Shown piece after piece: positions 50,676 through 58,956 of a DNA stretch of 64,000 nt; positions within the stretch are counted from its first letter, which is position 1; every line of letters begins with the position of its first letter. Position numbers and translations under genes: made by a program. This stretch comes from Microbacterium sp. cx-55 (lineage in GTDB: Bacteria; Actinomycetota; Actinomycetes; Actinomycetales; Microbacteriaceae). The notes under the pieces were generated by a model that was given only the letters and a program-made list of their open reading frames with translations, did no database searches and was not told the origin of the DNA. Location: NCBI RefSeq assembly GCF_021117345.1, contig NZ_CP088261.1:992001-1056000 (forward strand), given 5' to 3'.

Positions 50676-51662
50676 TCAGACGGTGGGGCGGATGCTGCCG
50701 ACCACGGCGGCGCCGCCGTGCAGGGCGAGCGAAAGGTCGCCGATCGCCTTCTCCGCATCCGACGACGACACGGCGCCGGCGCGCTCCAGGAGACGAAGGC
50801 CCACGGCGCTCGCCGCACGGGAGCTTCCGTCGAGCATCTTGAGTGCCACGGTCGTGCCGTCCGGCGCGATCATCACGAGCACACCCTCGGCGCCGGTCTT
50901 CGCGAACACGCCGGTGCGTTCGATCACGACGGTGTCGGGGCGACCCGGGCCGTCGATCGTCCACGGATGCGCGCGGACCGCGCCGATGAGGGTGGCCGCG
51001 TGCCGGTGCAGGGCGAACGGCGACCGCTCCGACGACGTGCCCATGCGCTGCAGGGCGCGGGCGAGCGCGATGAGGCTGACCGCGGGGACGGGGGCTCCGC
51101 ATCCGTCGACCGCGTAAGTCGTGGGTTTCTCGCCCGTGAGCCGCTCGACGACCTCCCGGATGTGCGCCTGGAGCGGATGCGCCGGGTCGAGGTACCCCGC
51201 GATGTCCCACCCGCCGGCGCGGCACGCGAGCAGCATCGCGGCGTGTTTGCCCGAGCAGTTCATGCGCACCCGGGCCGGTGCCGCGTGATCGCGCACCATC
51301 TCGTCGCGGGTTGCGGTGTCGGTCGGCCAGGCGACCGGGCAGCCGAGGTCGTCTTCTGTGGCGCCGGCGTCCTCGAGGATGCTGCGGACGACCGCGACGT
51401 GCCGGTCGGTGCCGGTGTGGCTCGCGGTCGCCAGACCGAGCCGCTCGCCCTCGAGCACGGCACCGGCGGTCAGACACGCGAGAGCCTGGAGAGGCTTGAG
51501 CGTCGAGCGCGGAAGGATCAGGGCGGCCGGGTCGCCGAAGGTCGTCGATCCGCCGTCGGGGGAGAGGACGACCGCCGAGCCGCTGTGGCGGGACTCGATG
51601 AACCCGCTGCGTTCGACCACGGCGAGTTCGACGGCGGCGGTCACGGGGAACGTCTGCGGCAT
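50676..51662 (-). CDS. Asparaginase, Rhizobium-type (class 3) family
   Basis: A 328-residue protein of the thermolabile asparaginase family (ReAII-like), unlike the E. coli type. Signature stretches are SRHSGSAVVL, LPRSTLKPLQAL (Ser-Thr-Leu-Lys serine-lysine tandem), NCSGKHAAML (second SxxK, with Cys and Lys that bind metal or substrate) and VDGCGAPV. It would hydrolyse L-asparagine to aspartate and ammonia. The ATG follows TAGGCT by 6 bases on the reverse strand. Confidence 0.88.
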   Translation of the reverse strand: MPQTFPVTAAVELAVVERSGFIESRHSGSAVVLSPDGGSTTFGDPAALILPRSTLKPLQALACLTAGAVLEGERLGLATASHTGTDRHVAVVRSILEDAGATEDDLGCPVAWPTDTATRDEMVRDHAAPARVRMNCSGKHAAMLLACRAGGWDIAGYLDPAHPLQAHIREVVERLTGEKPTTYAVDGCGAPVPAVSLIALARALQRMGTSSERSPFALHRHAATLIGAVRAHPWTIDGPGRPDTVVIERTGVFAKTGAEGVLVMIAPDGTTVALKMLDGSSRAASAVGLRLLERAGAVSSSDAEKAIGDLSLALHGGAAVVGSIRPTV

Positions 51663-51668
51663 CCGTCC

Positions 51669-51674
51669 AGCCTA
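51669..51674 (-). promoter_or_regulatory. -10 hexamer TAGGCT for the asparaginase
   Basis: On the reverse strand it ends 6 bases before the ATG at 51662. Confidence 0.45.
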
Positions 51675-51722
51675 TCCCCGCCGCTCGCACCGTTCCCGGC
51701 GCGTCGGAGGCGCGAGCGATGT

Positions 51723-51728
51723 CAGACT
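51723..51728 (+). promoter_or_regulatory. -10 hexamer CAGACT for osmC
   Basis: Ends 6 bases before the ATG at 51735; one base off the TANNNT pattern. Confidence 0.35.
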
Positions 51729-51734
51729 GAGGTC

Positions 51735-52208
51735 ATGAACGGCGAGCATCACTACCGTCTGCGTGCGGCCTGGACCGGTAACCGCGGGTCGGGAACCAGC
51801 GGGTACCGCGACTACGACCGCGACGTGACCCTGTCTGTGGACGGCAAGCCCGATGTGCTCGCCTCGAGCGACAAGCCCTTCCGGGGCAACGCGGAACGGT
51901 GGAACCCGGAGGACATGCTGCTCGCGGCGCTCTCCGAGTGCCACCTGCTCTCGTACCTGCACGCGTGCGTGACGGCGGGCGTCGTCGTCGTCTCCTACGA
52001 GGACGACGCCGAAGGAACCATGATCGAGGACGGCGCGGGTTCCGGCCGCTTCGCCGACGTGCTGCTGCATCCGCGGGTCGTCGTGGCCGAGGAGAGCATG
52101 GTGGAGGCGGCGCGTGCGGCCCACAAGCAGGCGCACGAATGGTGCTTCATCGCGAACTCGGTGAACTTCCCGGTTCGGCACGACGCCGTGGTGACCGCGG
52201 CCGACTGA
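51735..52208 (+). CDS. OsmC-family peroxiredoxin-like protein
   Basis: A 157-residue OsmC/Ohr-fold protein. The two redox cysteines are in LLAALSECHLLSYLHAC (about residue 68) and HEWCFIANSV (about 136), as in organic-hydroperoxide-reducing members. The opening ends RDVTLSVDGKPDVLASSD as in OsmC proteins. Start is the ATG behind CAGACT. It converges on plsC; a 7-bp arm GCGGATC/GATCCGC in the 48-base gap is a weak hairpin. Confidence 0.85.
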   Translation: MNGEHHYRLRAAWTGNRGSGTSGYRDYDRDVTLSVDGKPDVLASSDKPFRGNAERWNPEDMLLAALSECHLLSYLHACVTAGVVVVSYEDDAEGTMIEDGAGSGRFADVLLHPRVVVAEESMVEAARAAHKQAHEWCFIANSVNFPVRHDAVVTAAD

Positions 52209-52256
52209 CGCGGATCCTGCCGCACTCGGAGGCATGGCGAAGATCCGCCCGTACGG

Positions 52257-53042
52257 TCACATCCGTTCGTGCGGAAGAACCTGCCGGATGCGGTCGATCG
52301 GGGTCTGGGCGGGAACCTCGTTGTAGACCCCGGCCAGTTCCTGCTCGGAGAGCGCGTGGATCGCCGCCATGATCTCGTCGGTGGCCAGCCGTCTCGCGCG
52401 TCCCGACGTCGCCGGGCCATGCGGTGACAGATCCAGCGGCGCACCGAACCGGACGGTGATGCGCGGTCGTACCCGCGGGAACTTGGCGCCCACCGGCATG
52501 GCCTCGTTCGTGTTGATGAGGCCGACCGGCACGACGGGCACCCCCGACTGGAGTGCGAGGAAGGCGACACCCGTGCGCCCCTTGTAGAGCCGGCCGTCGA
52601 GCGAGCGCGTGCCCTCGGGGTAGAGCGCGATGCCCTTGCCGGCCTCGAGCATGCGGCGCTGCTGCGCGAGCGCATCGAGAGCGGCCTGGCCGGCCCCACG
52701 CTGGACGGGGCTCGCTCCGACCGCGGTGAAGAACTCCCGAGACAACCAGCCGCGCAGGCCCGTGCCGTCGAAGTAGCTGGATTTCGCGAGGAACTGGACG
52801 TGGCGGGGCGACGACATCGGGATGACGAAGGAATCGATGAACGACAGGTGGTTGCTCGCGAAGATCACGCCGCCCGTCCGCGGGACGTTCGCACGGCCCT
52901 CGATGCGGGGACGGTAGGCGGCGCGCGCGAGCGGCGCGAGTACATAGCGGCCGAGCAGATAGGTCATTCCGACGTCGGCGACAGCCTCGGTCTCGTCGGG
53001 ATCGGCGGACGTCTCGGGCTCGGAACTCTCCGCGGAAGGCAC
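52257..53042 (-). CDS. plsC: 1-acylglycerol-3-phosphate acyltransferase
   Basis: A 261-residue PlsC-family acyltransferase making phosphatidic acid. Block I is NHLSFIDS (His-x4-Asp), the block II region follows at QFLAKSSYF, block III is EGTRSLDGRLYKG and block IV is VVPVGLINTN. The start GTG 53042 is chosen because TATCCT precedes it by 6 bases, the leaderless pattern seen at many other genes here; ATG 53081 and an inner ATG before TYLLGRYV are alternatives. The open frame upstream of 53042 reads into the divergent gene. Confidence 0.88.
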   Translation of the reverse strand: MPSAESSEPETSADPDETEAVADVGMTYLLGRYVLAPLARAAYRPRIEGRANVPRTGGVIFASNHLSFIDSFVIPMSSPRHVQFLAKSSYFDGTGLRGWLSREFFTAVGASPVQRGAGQAALDALAQQRRMLEAGKGIALYPEGTRSLDGRLYKGRTGVAFLALQSGVPVVPVGLINTNEAMPVGAKFPRVRPRITVRFGAPLDLSPHGPATSGRARRLATDEIMAAIHALSEQELAGVYNEVPAQTPIDRIRQVLPHERM

Positions 53043-53048
53043 CGCAAG

Positions 53049-53054
53049 AGGATA
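53049..53054 (-). promoter_or_regulatory. -10 hexamer TATCCT for plsC
   Basis: On the reverse strand it ends 6 bases before the GTG at 53042. Confidence 0.5.
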
Positions 53055-53202
53055 CTCCTGATCGCATTCCCAACCGCGCATGGGGTGGTGCGCGGGCCGC
53101 GGAACCCGCCGCGCATAGGTCGTGCAGGCCGCGCTCCCAGGCGGAACCCACGCCGATGCGCGATGATGGGCACAACCCCGTCCCGATCGATTGAGGTCAT
53201 CC

Positions 53203-54147
53203 GTGCGCGTCCGCCCGCTCGTCGTCCTGTCCGTCACCGCCGTGTCGCTGCTCGCGCTCGCCGGCTGCTCGTCGTCCGGAGGCGACTCGGCTACCCCGAC
53301 GCCGACCAGCGCCGCTGCGGACCTCTGCGACGTCGCCGTGGGCGGGGGCGCCGCATCCGACTCGATCCAGGTCTCGGGAGAGGTCGGCCAGGCGCCGACC
53401 GTCTCGTTCACCTCGCCGCTGGATGTCACCGACCTCGAGAGCACGGTCATCACCGAGGGCACGGGCCCCGCGATCGCCTCCGGCGACTACATCAACTACG
53501 CCGTCACGGCCTACGACGTGTCGACGGGCGCGCAGGTAGACGCCGCCGGGTACCAGAGCGAGCAGATCCTCCCGCAGCAGATCACGGCGGGGTCGGTGCT
53601 CGGCCAGGTGCTGGGCTGCGCCCCGATCGGCACGCGCGTCGCCGCGACGTTCCCGGCCAGCGACCAGAGCGCGGCCGCGGTCTACGTCATCGACCTGTTG
53701 AGCATCACCCCGACCGCCGCGTGGGGCGAGGACCAGGCCCCCACCGCGGGCTTCCCCGAAGTGGCGCTCGATGATGACGGCGCCCCGACGATCACCGTGC
53801 CGGATGCGGATGCCCCCACCGACGTGCAGATCGAGACTCTGAAGAAGGGCGACGGCGCGGAGGTCCTCACGGGCGACACCGTGCTCGTGCAGTACACCGG
53901 CGTGAAGTGGTCGGACGGCTCCGTGTTCGACTCGAGCTGGCAGAACGGTGCCCCCGTCTCGTTCCAGACGACGCAGGTCGTCGACGGTTTCCGGCAGGCG
54001 CTCGAGGGCCAGACCGTCGGCTCGCAGGTCGTCGTCGTCGTTCCTCCGGCATTCGGCTACGGATCCGCCGAGGGCAACGAGCTGCAGAACGAGACGCTCG
54101 TGTTCGTCGTCGACATCCTCGCCACGCAGCACCCGATCGCCGGCTGA
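53203..54147 (+). CDS. FKBP-type peptidyl-prolyl isomerase lipoprotein
   Basis: A 314-residue lipoprotein: signal peptide with lipobox LALAGC (Cys near residue 22) and a Ser/Thr/Pro linker. The C-terminal FKBP domain (about residues 215-314) has [20 protein letters not shown] and FGYGS. Upstream, about 95-175, an FKBP-like region ([16 protein letters not shown] ... [15 protein letters not shown]) lacks most active-site aromatics. GTG 53203 has GAGG 6 bases upstream. Probably helps folding of exported proteins. dxr follows after 16 bases. Confidence 0.88.
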   Translation: MRVRPLVVLSVTAVSLLALAGCSSSGGDSATPTPTSAAADLCDVAVGGGAASDSIQVSGEVGQAPTVSFTSPLDVTDLESTVITEGTGPAIASGDYINYAVTAYDVSTGAQVDAAGYQSEQILPQQITAGSVLGQVLGCAPIGTRVAATFPASDQSAAAVYVIDLLSITPTAAWGEDQAPTAGFPEVALDDDGAPTITVPDADAPTDVQIETLKKGDGAEVLTGDTVLVQYTGVKWSDGSVFDSSWQNGAPVSFQTTQVVDGFRQALEGQTVGSQVVVVVPPAFGYGSAEGNELQNETLVFVVDILATQHPIAG

Positions 54148-54163
54148 CGCGGGAGACGAGCGG

Positions 54164-55249
54164 ATGCGTCGCGTTCTCATCCTCGGGTCCACCGGCTCGA
54201 TCGGTACCCAGGCGCTGGACGTCATCCGCGCGCACCCGCAACGCTTCGAGGTCGTGGGCCTCGCGGCCGGGAGCGACCGGGCGGGCGTCGAAGAGCAGGC
54301 CGAGCGGTTCGGGGTAGAGCACATCGCGCTCGGCGCGGAGGAGGCGGAGCAGCTCGTCCGGGACGTGCCGGCCGATGTCGTGCTGAACGGGATCACCGGA
54401 TCCGTCGGCCTCGGGCCGACGCTCGCGGCGCTCGAGTGCGGCCGGACGCTCGCGCTGGCGAACAAGGAATCGCTCATCGTCGGCGCCGACCTGGTGGCTG
54501 CTGTCGCGCGTCCGGGTCAGATCGTGCCCGTCGATTCGGAGCATTCCGCGATCGCGCAAGCGCTCCGCGCCGGCACGGATGCGGAAGTGCGCCGGCTCGT
54601 GCTGACCGCATCCGGCGGCCCCTTCCGCGGACGCGCCCGCGCGGATCTCGCGTCGGTGACACCGGCCGAAGCGCTCGCCCACCCCACCTGGAACATGGGG
54701 CGGGTCGTCACGACGAACTCCGCGACGCTCGTGAACAAGGGGCTCGAGGTGATCGAGGCGCACGTGCTCTTCGACGTGCCCTACGACCGGATCGACGTGG
54801 TGGTGCACCCGCAGTCGATCGTGCACTCGATGGTCGAGTTCATCGACGGGTCGACGATCGCGCAGGCCTCCCCGCCCGACATGCGCCTGCCCATCTCGCT
54901 TGGTCTGGACTGGCCGCATCGCATCGGCGGGATCGGTCGGCCGCTCGACTGGACGACGGCGACGAGCTGGACCTTCGAGCCGCTCGATGAGGCCGCGTTC
55001 CCGGCCGTCGCGCTGGCGAAGCAGGTCGGACGCGCCGGAACCACCTACCCCGCGGTGTTCAACGCCGCGAACGAGCAGGCCGTGGATGCGTTCCACGACG
55101 GACGCGTGACGTTCACGGGCATCCTCGACACGGTGCGTGCGGTCGTCGATCGCAATGACCCGCCGGTCGTCCTCACCCGCGAGAGCCTCGCCGAGGCGGA
55201 GCGCTGGGCACGTGCCACGGCGGACGCGGTGATCGCCGCATCCGCCTGA
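54164..55249 (+). CDS. dxr: 1-deoxy-D-xylulose 5-phosphate reductoisomerase
   Basis: A 361-residue second enzyme of the MEP isoprenoid pathway. The NADPH motif is [12 protein letters not shown] (about residues 5-16), [10 protein letters not shown] carries the catalytic region, VDSEHSAI and [20 protein letters not shown] bind metal and substrate (with the GPFRG loop). Ribosome site GGGAG 8 bases before the ATG. In many actinobacteria the site-2 protease gene follows dxr directly; here it lies 5.4 kb away behind reverse-strand genes. Confidence 0.97.
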   Translation: MRRVLILGSTGSIGTQALDVIRAHPQRFEVVGLAAGSDRAGVEEQAERFGVEHIALGAEEAEQLVRDVPADVVLNGITGSVGLGPTLAALECGRTLALANKESLIVGADLVAAVARPGQIVPVDSEHSAIAQALRAGTDAEVRRLVLTASGGPFRGRARADLASVTPAEALAHPTWNMGRVVTTNSATLVNKGLEVIEAHVLFDVPYDRIDVVVHPQSIVHSMVEFIDGSTIAQASPPDMRLPISLGLDWPHRIGGIGRPLDWTTATSWTFEPLDEAAFPAVALAKQVGRAGTTYPAVFNAANEQAVDAFHDGRVTFTGILDTVRAVVDRNDPPVVLTRESLAEAERWARATADAVIAASA

Positions 55250-55252
55250 GGC

Positions 55253-56158
55253 TCAGTACGTCACGAGGCCCGCGGCGCGGAACTGGTTCCGCACCCGCTC
55301 GATGAGGTCGACGGACGGCGCGGGCGTGCCCTCGAGGGTGTACTCCCGGCCGAGATCCCGCCACTTGTCGCGCCCCATCTGGTGGAACGGCAGCACCTCC
55401 ACCCGGGCGACCGCACCGGGTCGGATCGCGTTCAGGGATGCCGCGTACTCCGCGACGAGCTCGACGTTCCTGACGTCGTCGGTGAGACCGGGTACCAGCA
55501 CGAACCTGACCCAGATCGACACATCGTCGCGGCGCGCGAGTCGCTCGCCGAATTCGAGGGTCGGGGCGAGTTCGCGCCCGGTCGCGCGGCGGTACACCTC
55601 GTCGTCGCCGGATTTCACATCCAGCAGAACGAGGTCCGTGTCGGCGAGCAGATCGTCGCTCGCGTGCGCGCCGAGGTATCCGGACGTGTCGAGAGCCGTG
55701 TGCACGCCGAGCTCCTTCGCACCGCGCAGGATGCGGGCGGTGAACGCGGGCTGCATGAGCGCCTCGCCACCGGAGAGGGTGATGCCTCCGCCGGTCGCGC
55801 GGAAAACGGGAAGGTAGCGACGCAGCCGCTCGAGCACGGCCTCGGCCCGTACCGGAGCGCCGTCCTTCATCGCGAGCGTGTCGGGATTCTGGCAGTACAC
55901 GCAGCGCAGCGGGCAGCCGTTCAGGAACAGCGTCATGCGGGTGCCCGGGCCGTCGACGGCCGTGACCAGCTCCCACGAGTGCACGGATCCGAGTTCGCCC
56001 GAGCGCATGGCAGCGAGTCGGCCGGCGCGGTCGATGTCGGCCACCGCGAGTCCGTGCAGACCGGCGCCGCGCACCCGCGCGGCGCCGGTCGTGCTGTCGG
56101 GGGCGTCGAGCCGTCCGGCTGCGCGGGGCAGCATTCCGGATGCGACGAAGGCGACCAT
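55253..56158 (-). CDS. pflA: Pyruvate formate-lyase-activating enzyme
   Basis: A 301-residue radical SAM enzyme that puts the glycyl radical on PflB. The cluster motif is CPLRCVYC (Cys-x3-Cys-x2-Cys), followed by TGGGITLSGGEALMQ and DVKSGDDEVYRRATG. The first ~50 residues extend beyond usual PflA proteins, which begin near GELGSVHSWELVTAVDGPG; the ATG at 56008 would give a normal N-terminus. It starts 7 bases after the pflB stop and forms one operon with it. Confidence 0.93.
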   Translation of the reverse strand: MVAFVASGMLPRAAGRLDAPDSTTGAARVRGAGLHGLAVADIDRAGRLAAMRSGELGSVHSWELVTAVDGPGTRMTLFLNGCPLRCVYCQNPDTLAMKDGAPVRAEAVLERLRRYLPVFRATGGGITLSGGEALMQPAFTARILRGAKELGVHTALDTSGYLGAHASDDLLADTDLVLLDVKSGDDEVYRRATGRELAPTLEFGERLARRDDVSIWVRFVLVPGLTDDVRNVELVAEYAASLNAIRPGAVARVEVLPFHQMGRDKWRDLGREYTLEGTPAPSVDLIERVRNQFRAAGLVTY

Positions 56159-56165
56159 CAGCGCG

Positions 56166-58442
56166 TCACATCCCCCCGTGGAAGGTGCGGGACAGCACGT
56201 CGAGCTGCTGCTCGCGGGTCAGCCGGACGAAGTTCACCGCGTACCCGGACACCCGGATGGTGAGCTGCGGGTAGGCATCGGGATGCTCCATGGCGTCCAG
56301 GAGCGTCTCGCGGTTCAGCACGTTGACGTTCATGTGGTAACCGTTCGCACCGAACGAGGCGTCCAGCAGGCCGGCGAGGTTCGTGCGACGCTCCTCGCCG
56401 GTGCGGCCGAGGCCGGCCGGGACGACCGTGTTGGTGAGCGAAATGCCATCCTCCGCCTGGGAGTAGGGCACCTTCGCGACCGACAGGGCCGAGGCGAGCA
56501 TGCCGTGCGTGTCACGTCCGTTCATGGGGTTGGCACCCGGAGCGAAGGGCTGGCCGGCGCGGCGGCCGTCCGGCGTGTTGCCGGTCGCCTTGCCGTAGAC
56601 GACGTTCGAGGTGATCGTGAGCACCGACTGGGTGGGGATGGCGTCGCGATACATCGGGTGGCTCCGGAGCTTCGTCATGAAGCGCTCGGTGATGTCGACC
56701 GCGATCGCGTCCACCCGGTCGTCGTCGTTGCCGTACGCCGGGTAGTCGCCGTCGATGACGTAGTCCACGACCACTCCGCGCTCATCGCGGACCGGGGTGA
56801 CCTGGGCGTACCGGATGGCCGAGAGCGAGTCCGCCGCGACGGAGAGCCCGGCGATGCCGAACGCCATCGTGCGAACTACGTTCTTGTCGTGCAGCGCCAT
56901 CTCGATGCGCTCATACGCGTAGCGATCGTGCGACCAGTGGATGCAGTTGAGTGCCTCGACGTACGTCGCCGCGAGCCAGTCCATCATCCGGTCGAATCGC
57001 GCGTTGACATCGTGGAAGTCGAGGGGGCCGTCGCCGACCGGTGCCTCGAACGGCGCGATCTGCGCGCCGGAGACCTCGTCGCGTCCGCCGTTGATCGCGT
57101 ACAGCAGCGTCTTGGCCAGGTTGACCCGTGCACCGAAGAACTGCATCTGCGACCCGACGCGCATCGGCGAGACGCAGCACGCGATCGCGGCGTCATCTCC
57201 CCATCGGCCGCGGATGAGGTCGTCGGACTCGTACTGGACGGCCGACGTGTCGATCGACACCTGCGCGCAGAACTCCTTGAATCCCTGGGGAAGGGAGGGG
57301 CTCCAGAACACGGTCATGTTCGGCTCGGGGGCAGGTCCGAGGTTGTAGAGCGTCTGCAGGTAGCGGAACGAGGTGCGGGTGACGAGCGGGCGACCGTCTT
57401 CGCCGACACCGCCGATCGTCTCGGTGACCCAGGTCGGGTCACCGGAGAACAGCTCGTCGTACTCGGGGGTGCGCAGGAACCGCACGATCCGCAGTTTGAT
57501 CACGAAGTCGTCGATGATCTCCTGGGCGTCGGACTCCGTCAGGATGCCGGCGGCGATGTCGCGCGCGAAGTACACGTCGAGGAACGTCGAGGTGCGGCCC
57601 AGCGACATCGCGGCGCCGTTCTGCTCCTTCACGGCCGCGAGGTACCCGAAGTACAGCCACTGCACGGCTTCGCGCGCCGTCGTCGCGGGGCCGGAGATGT
57701 CGTACCCGTAGGTCGCGGCCATCTGCGCGAGCTCGCCGAGCGCCCGGATCTGCTCGGCGTGCTCCTCCCGCATCCGCACGTTCTCCTCCGAGAACGGGCT
57801 CGTCTCGAGGTCGAGCTTGTCGAGCTTCTTCGCGGCGACGAGCGCGTCGATGCCGTAGAGCGCGACTCGGCGGTAGTCGCCGATGATGCGGCCGCGGCCG
57901 TATGCATCCGGCAGTCCGGTGATGATGTGCGAGCTGCGCGCGGCGCGCACCGACGGCGGGTACACGTCGAAGACGGCCTGGTTGTGCGTCTTCCGGTACG
58001 ACGTGTACACCGTCTTCAGGGTGTCGTCGACCTCGTAGCCGTAGGTGCGCAATGCGCCCTCGACCATCCGCCAGCCGCCGTTGGGCATGATCGCCCGGCG
58101 CAGCGGAGCATCGGTCTGCAGTCCGACGATCAGCTCGTCGTCCTTCGCGATGTAGCCGGGTCCGTGCGCGGTGATCCCGGCGGGGGTGTGCGGGTCGATG
58201 TCGTAGACACCGCGTTCGCGCTCGGTCGGGAACAGCTCGCTGAGCGTATTCCAGACCGACGTCGTGCGGGCGGTCGGACCGGCGAGGAACGAACCGTCGC
58301 CGACGTAGGGCGTGTAGTTGCGCTGGATGAAGTCGCGCACGTCGATGCCGTCCTGCCAGGGGCCGGATGTGAAACCGCGCCACGCGGTCGGCATCTCGTC
58401 TGCGGCGTCGGGGGCCGTGCCTGCGGGGGTGACGGTACTCAT
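56166..58442 (-). CDS. pflB: Formate C-acetyltransferase (pyruvate formate-lyase)
   Basis: A 758-residue glycyl radical enzyme that splits pyruvate into acetyl-CoA and formate without oxygen. The catalytic pair is CC in [12 protein letters not shown], and the radical glycine is in [12 protein letters not shown] close to the C-terminus. Start 58442 has AAGGAAG upstream and is followed directly by family sequence; a longer open frame upstream is not used. With pflA this gives the cell a fermentative or low-oxygen route, unusual for mostly aerobic Microbacterium relatives. Confidence 0.96.
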   Translation of the reverse strand: MSTVTPAGTAPDAADEMPTAWRGFTSGPWQDGIDVRDFIQRNYTPYVGDGSFLAGPTARTTSVWNTLSELFPTERERGVYDIDPHTPAGITAHGPGYIAKDDELIVGLQTDAPLRRAIMPNGGWRMVEGALRTYGYEVDDTLKTVYTSYRKTHNQAVFDVYPPSVRAARSSHIITGLPDAYGRGRIIGDYRRVALYGIDALVAAKKLDKLDLETSPFSEENVRMREEHAEQIRALGELAQMAATYGYDISGPATTAREAVQWLYFGYLAAVKEQNGAAMSLGRTSTFLDVYFARDIAAGILTESDAQEIIDDFVIKLRIVRFLRTPEYDELFSGDPTWVTETIGGVGEDGRPLVTRTSFRYLQTLYNLGPAPEPNMTVFWSPSLPQGFKEFCAQVSIDTSAVQYESDDLIRGRWGDDAAIACCVSPMRVGSQMQFFGARVNLAKTLLYAINGGRDEVSGAQIAPFEAPVGDGPLDFHDVNARFDRMMDWLAATYVEALNCIHWSHDRYAYERIEMALHDKNVVRTMAFGIAGLSVAADSLSAIRYAQVTPVRDERGVVVDYVIDGDYPAYGNDDDRVDAIAVDITERFMTKLRSHPMYRDAIPTQSVLTITSNVVYGKATGNTPDGRRAGQPFAPGANPMNGRDTHGMLASALSVAKVPYSQAEDGISLTNTVVPAGLGRTGEERRTNLAGLLDASFGANGYHMNVNVLNRETLLDAMEHPDAYPQLTIRVSGYAVNFVRLTREQQLDVLSRTFHGGM

Positions 58443-58687
58443 GGGAACTCGCTTCCTTCGTCCGGTGCGGAGTCGGTCGCGTCGGGTCGCCTGGCGCCCT
58501 GCGGGTGCCGGCCCGGCGGGCCATCGATCGACGGTACGTCCGGGGGGAAGCGGCTCCCGAACCGCCTGCGCGCCGCGCACAATGGCGGGGCCGCATCCGC
58601 CGCCTCCGGATGCGTGCCCCCACAACATCCGCCGTGAATAATCCACCCGCCGCGCGGTGGCTCTCGGGGGCCGGTGCGACGGTGGGT

Positions 58688-58719
58688 GCGGCGGGTTCGG
58701 GGCGCGGCGGGTTCGGGGC
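58688..58719. repeat. 16-bp tandem repeat, two exact copies
   Basis: GCGGCGGGTTCGGGGC occurs twice in a row. It opens the repeat-rich part of the 514-base gap between pflB and the Mur ligase. The first part of that gap, 58443-58687, holds the presumed pflB promoter region but no clear element. Confidence 0.8.
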
Positions 58720-58725
58720 ACCGGC

Positions 58726-58784
58726 GGTCGGCCCGACGAGCGCGAGCGGTCGGCCCGAAGAGCGCGAGCGATGGGCCCGAAGAG
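58726..58784. repeat. 22-bp direct repeat, about 2.7 copies
   Basis: Copies at 58726-58747 and 58748-58769 differ at one of 22 bases (GGTCGGCCCGAMGAGCGCGA core); a partial third copy runs to 58784, where the palindrome begins. Confidence 0.8.
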
Positions 58785-58847
58785 AGGAGATCTGCCGAAG
58801 CGAGGACGAAAACCCGGGTGTCGGCCCTCGCTTGGGCAGATCTCCTC
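58784..58847. repeat. Large intergenic palindrome (22-bp arms)
   Basis: The arms GAGGAGATCTGCCGAAGCGA and its mirror at 58826-58847 pair over 22 bp with one mismatch; the 20-base loop lies at 58806-58825. The rest of the spacer, to 58956, is GC-rich and shows no gene. It lies just past the stop of the Mur ligase gene and could end that transcript. Confidence 0.85.
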
Positions 58848-58956
58848 GCTCCGGGCGCCGTCAGCTCAGACTCGGAGCCTCGTGTCAGGCCCGGCGGTCC
58901 CCGGCGCGGGTCTTGCGTCGGGCCCAACGGTCCCGGCGCGGGGTCTCGCGCGGGAG

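Noticed and set aside
52209..52256. Terminator between osmC and plsC
   Set aside because: Only 7-bp arms with a long loop and no T-run; too weak to list.
55878..58637. 919-residue forward open frame opposite pflA and pflB
   Set aside because: It covers two genes with complete catalytic motifs and has none itself.
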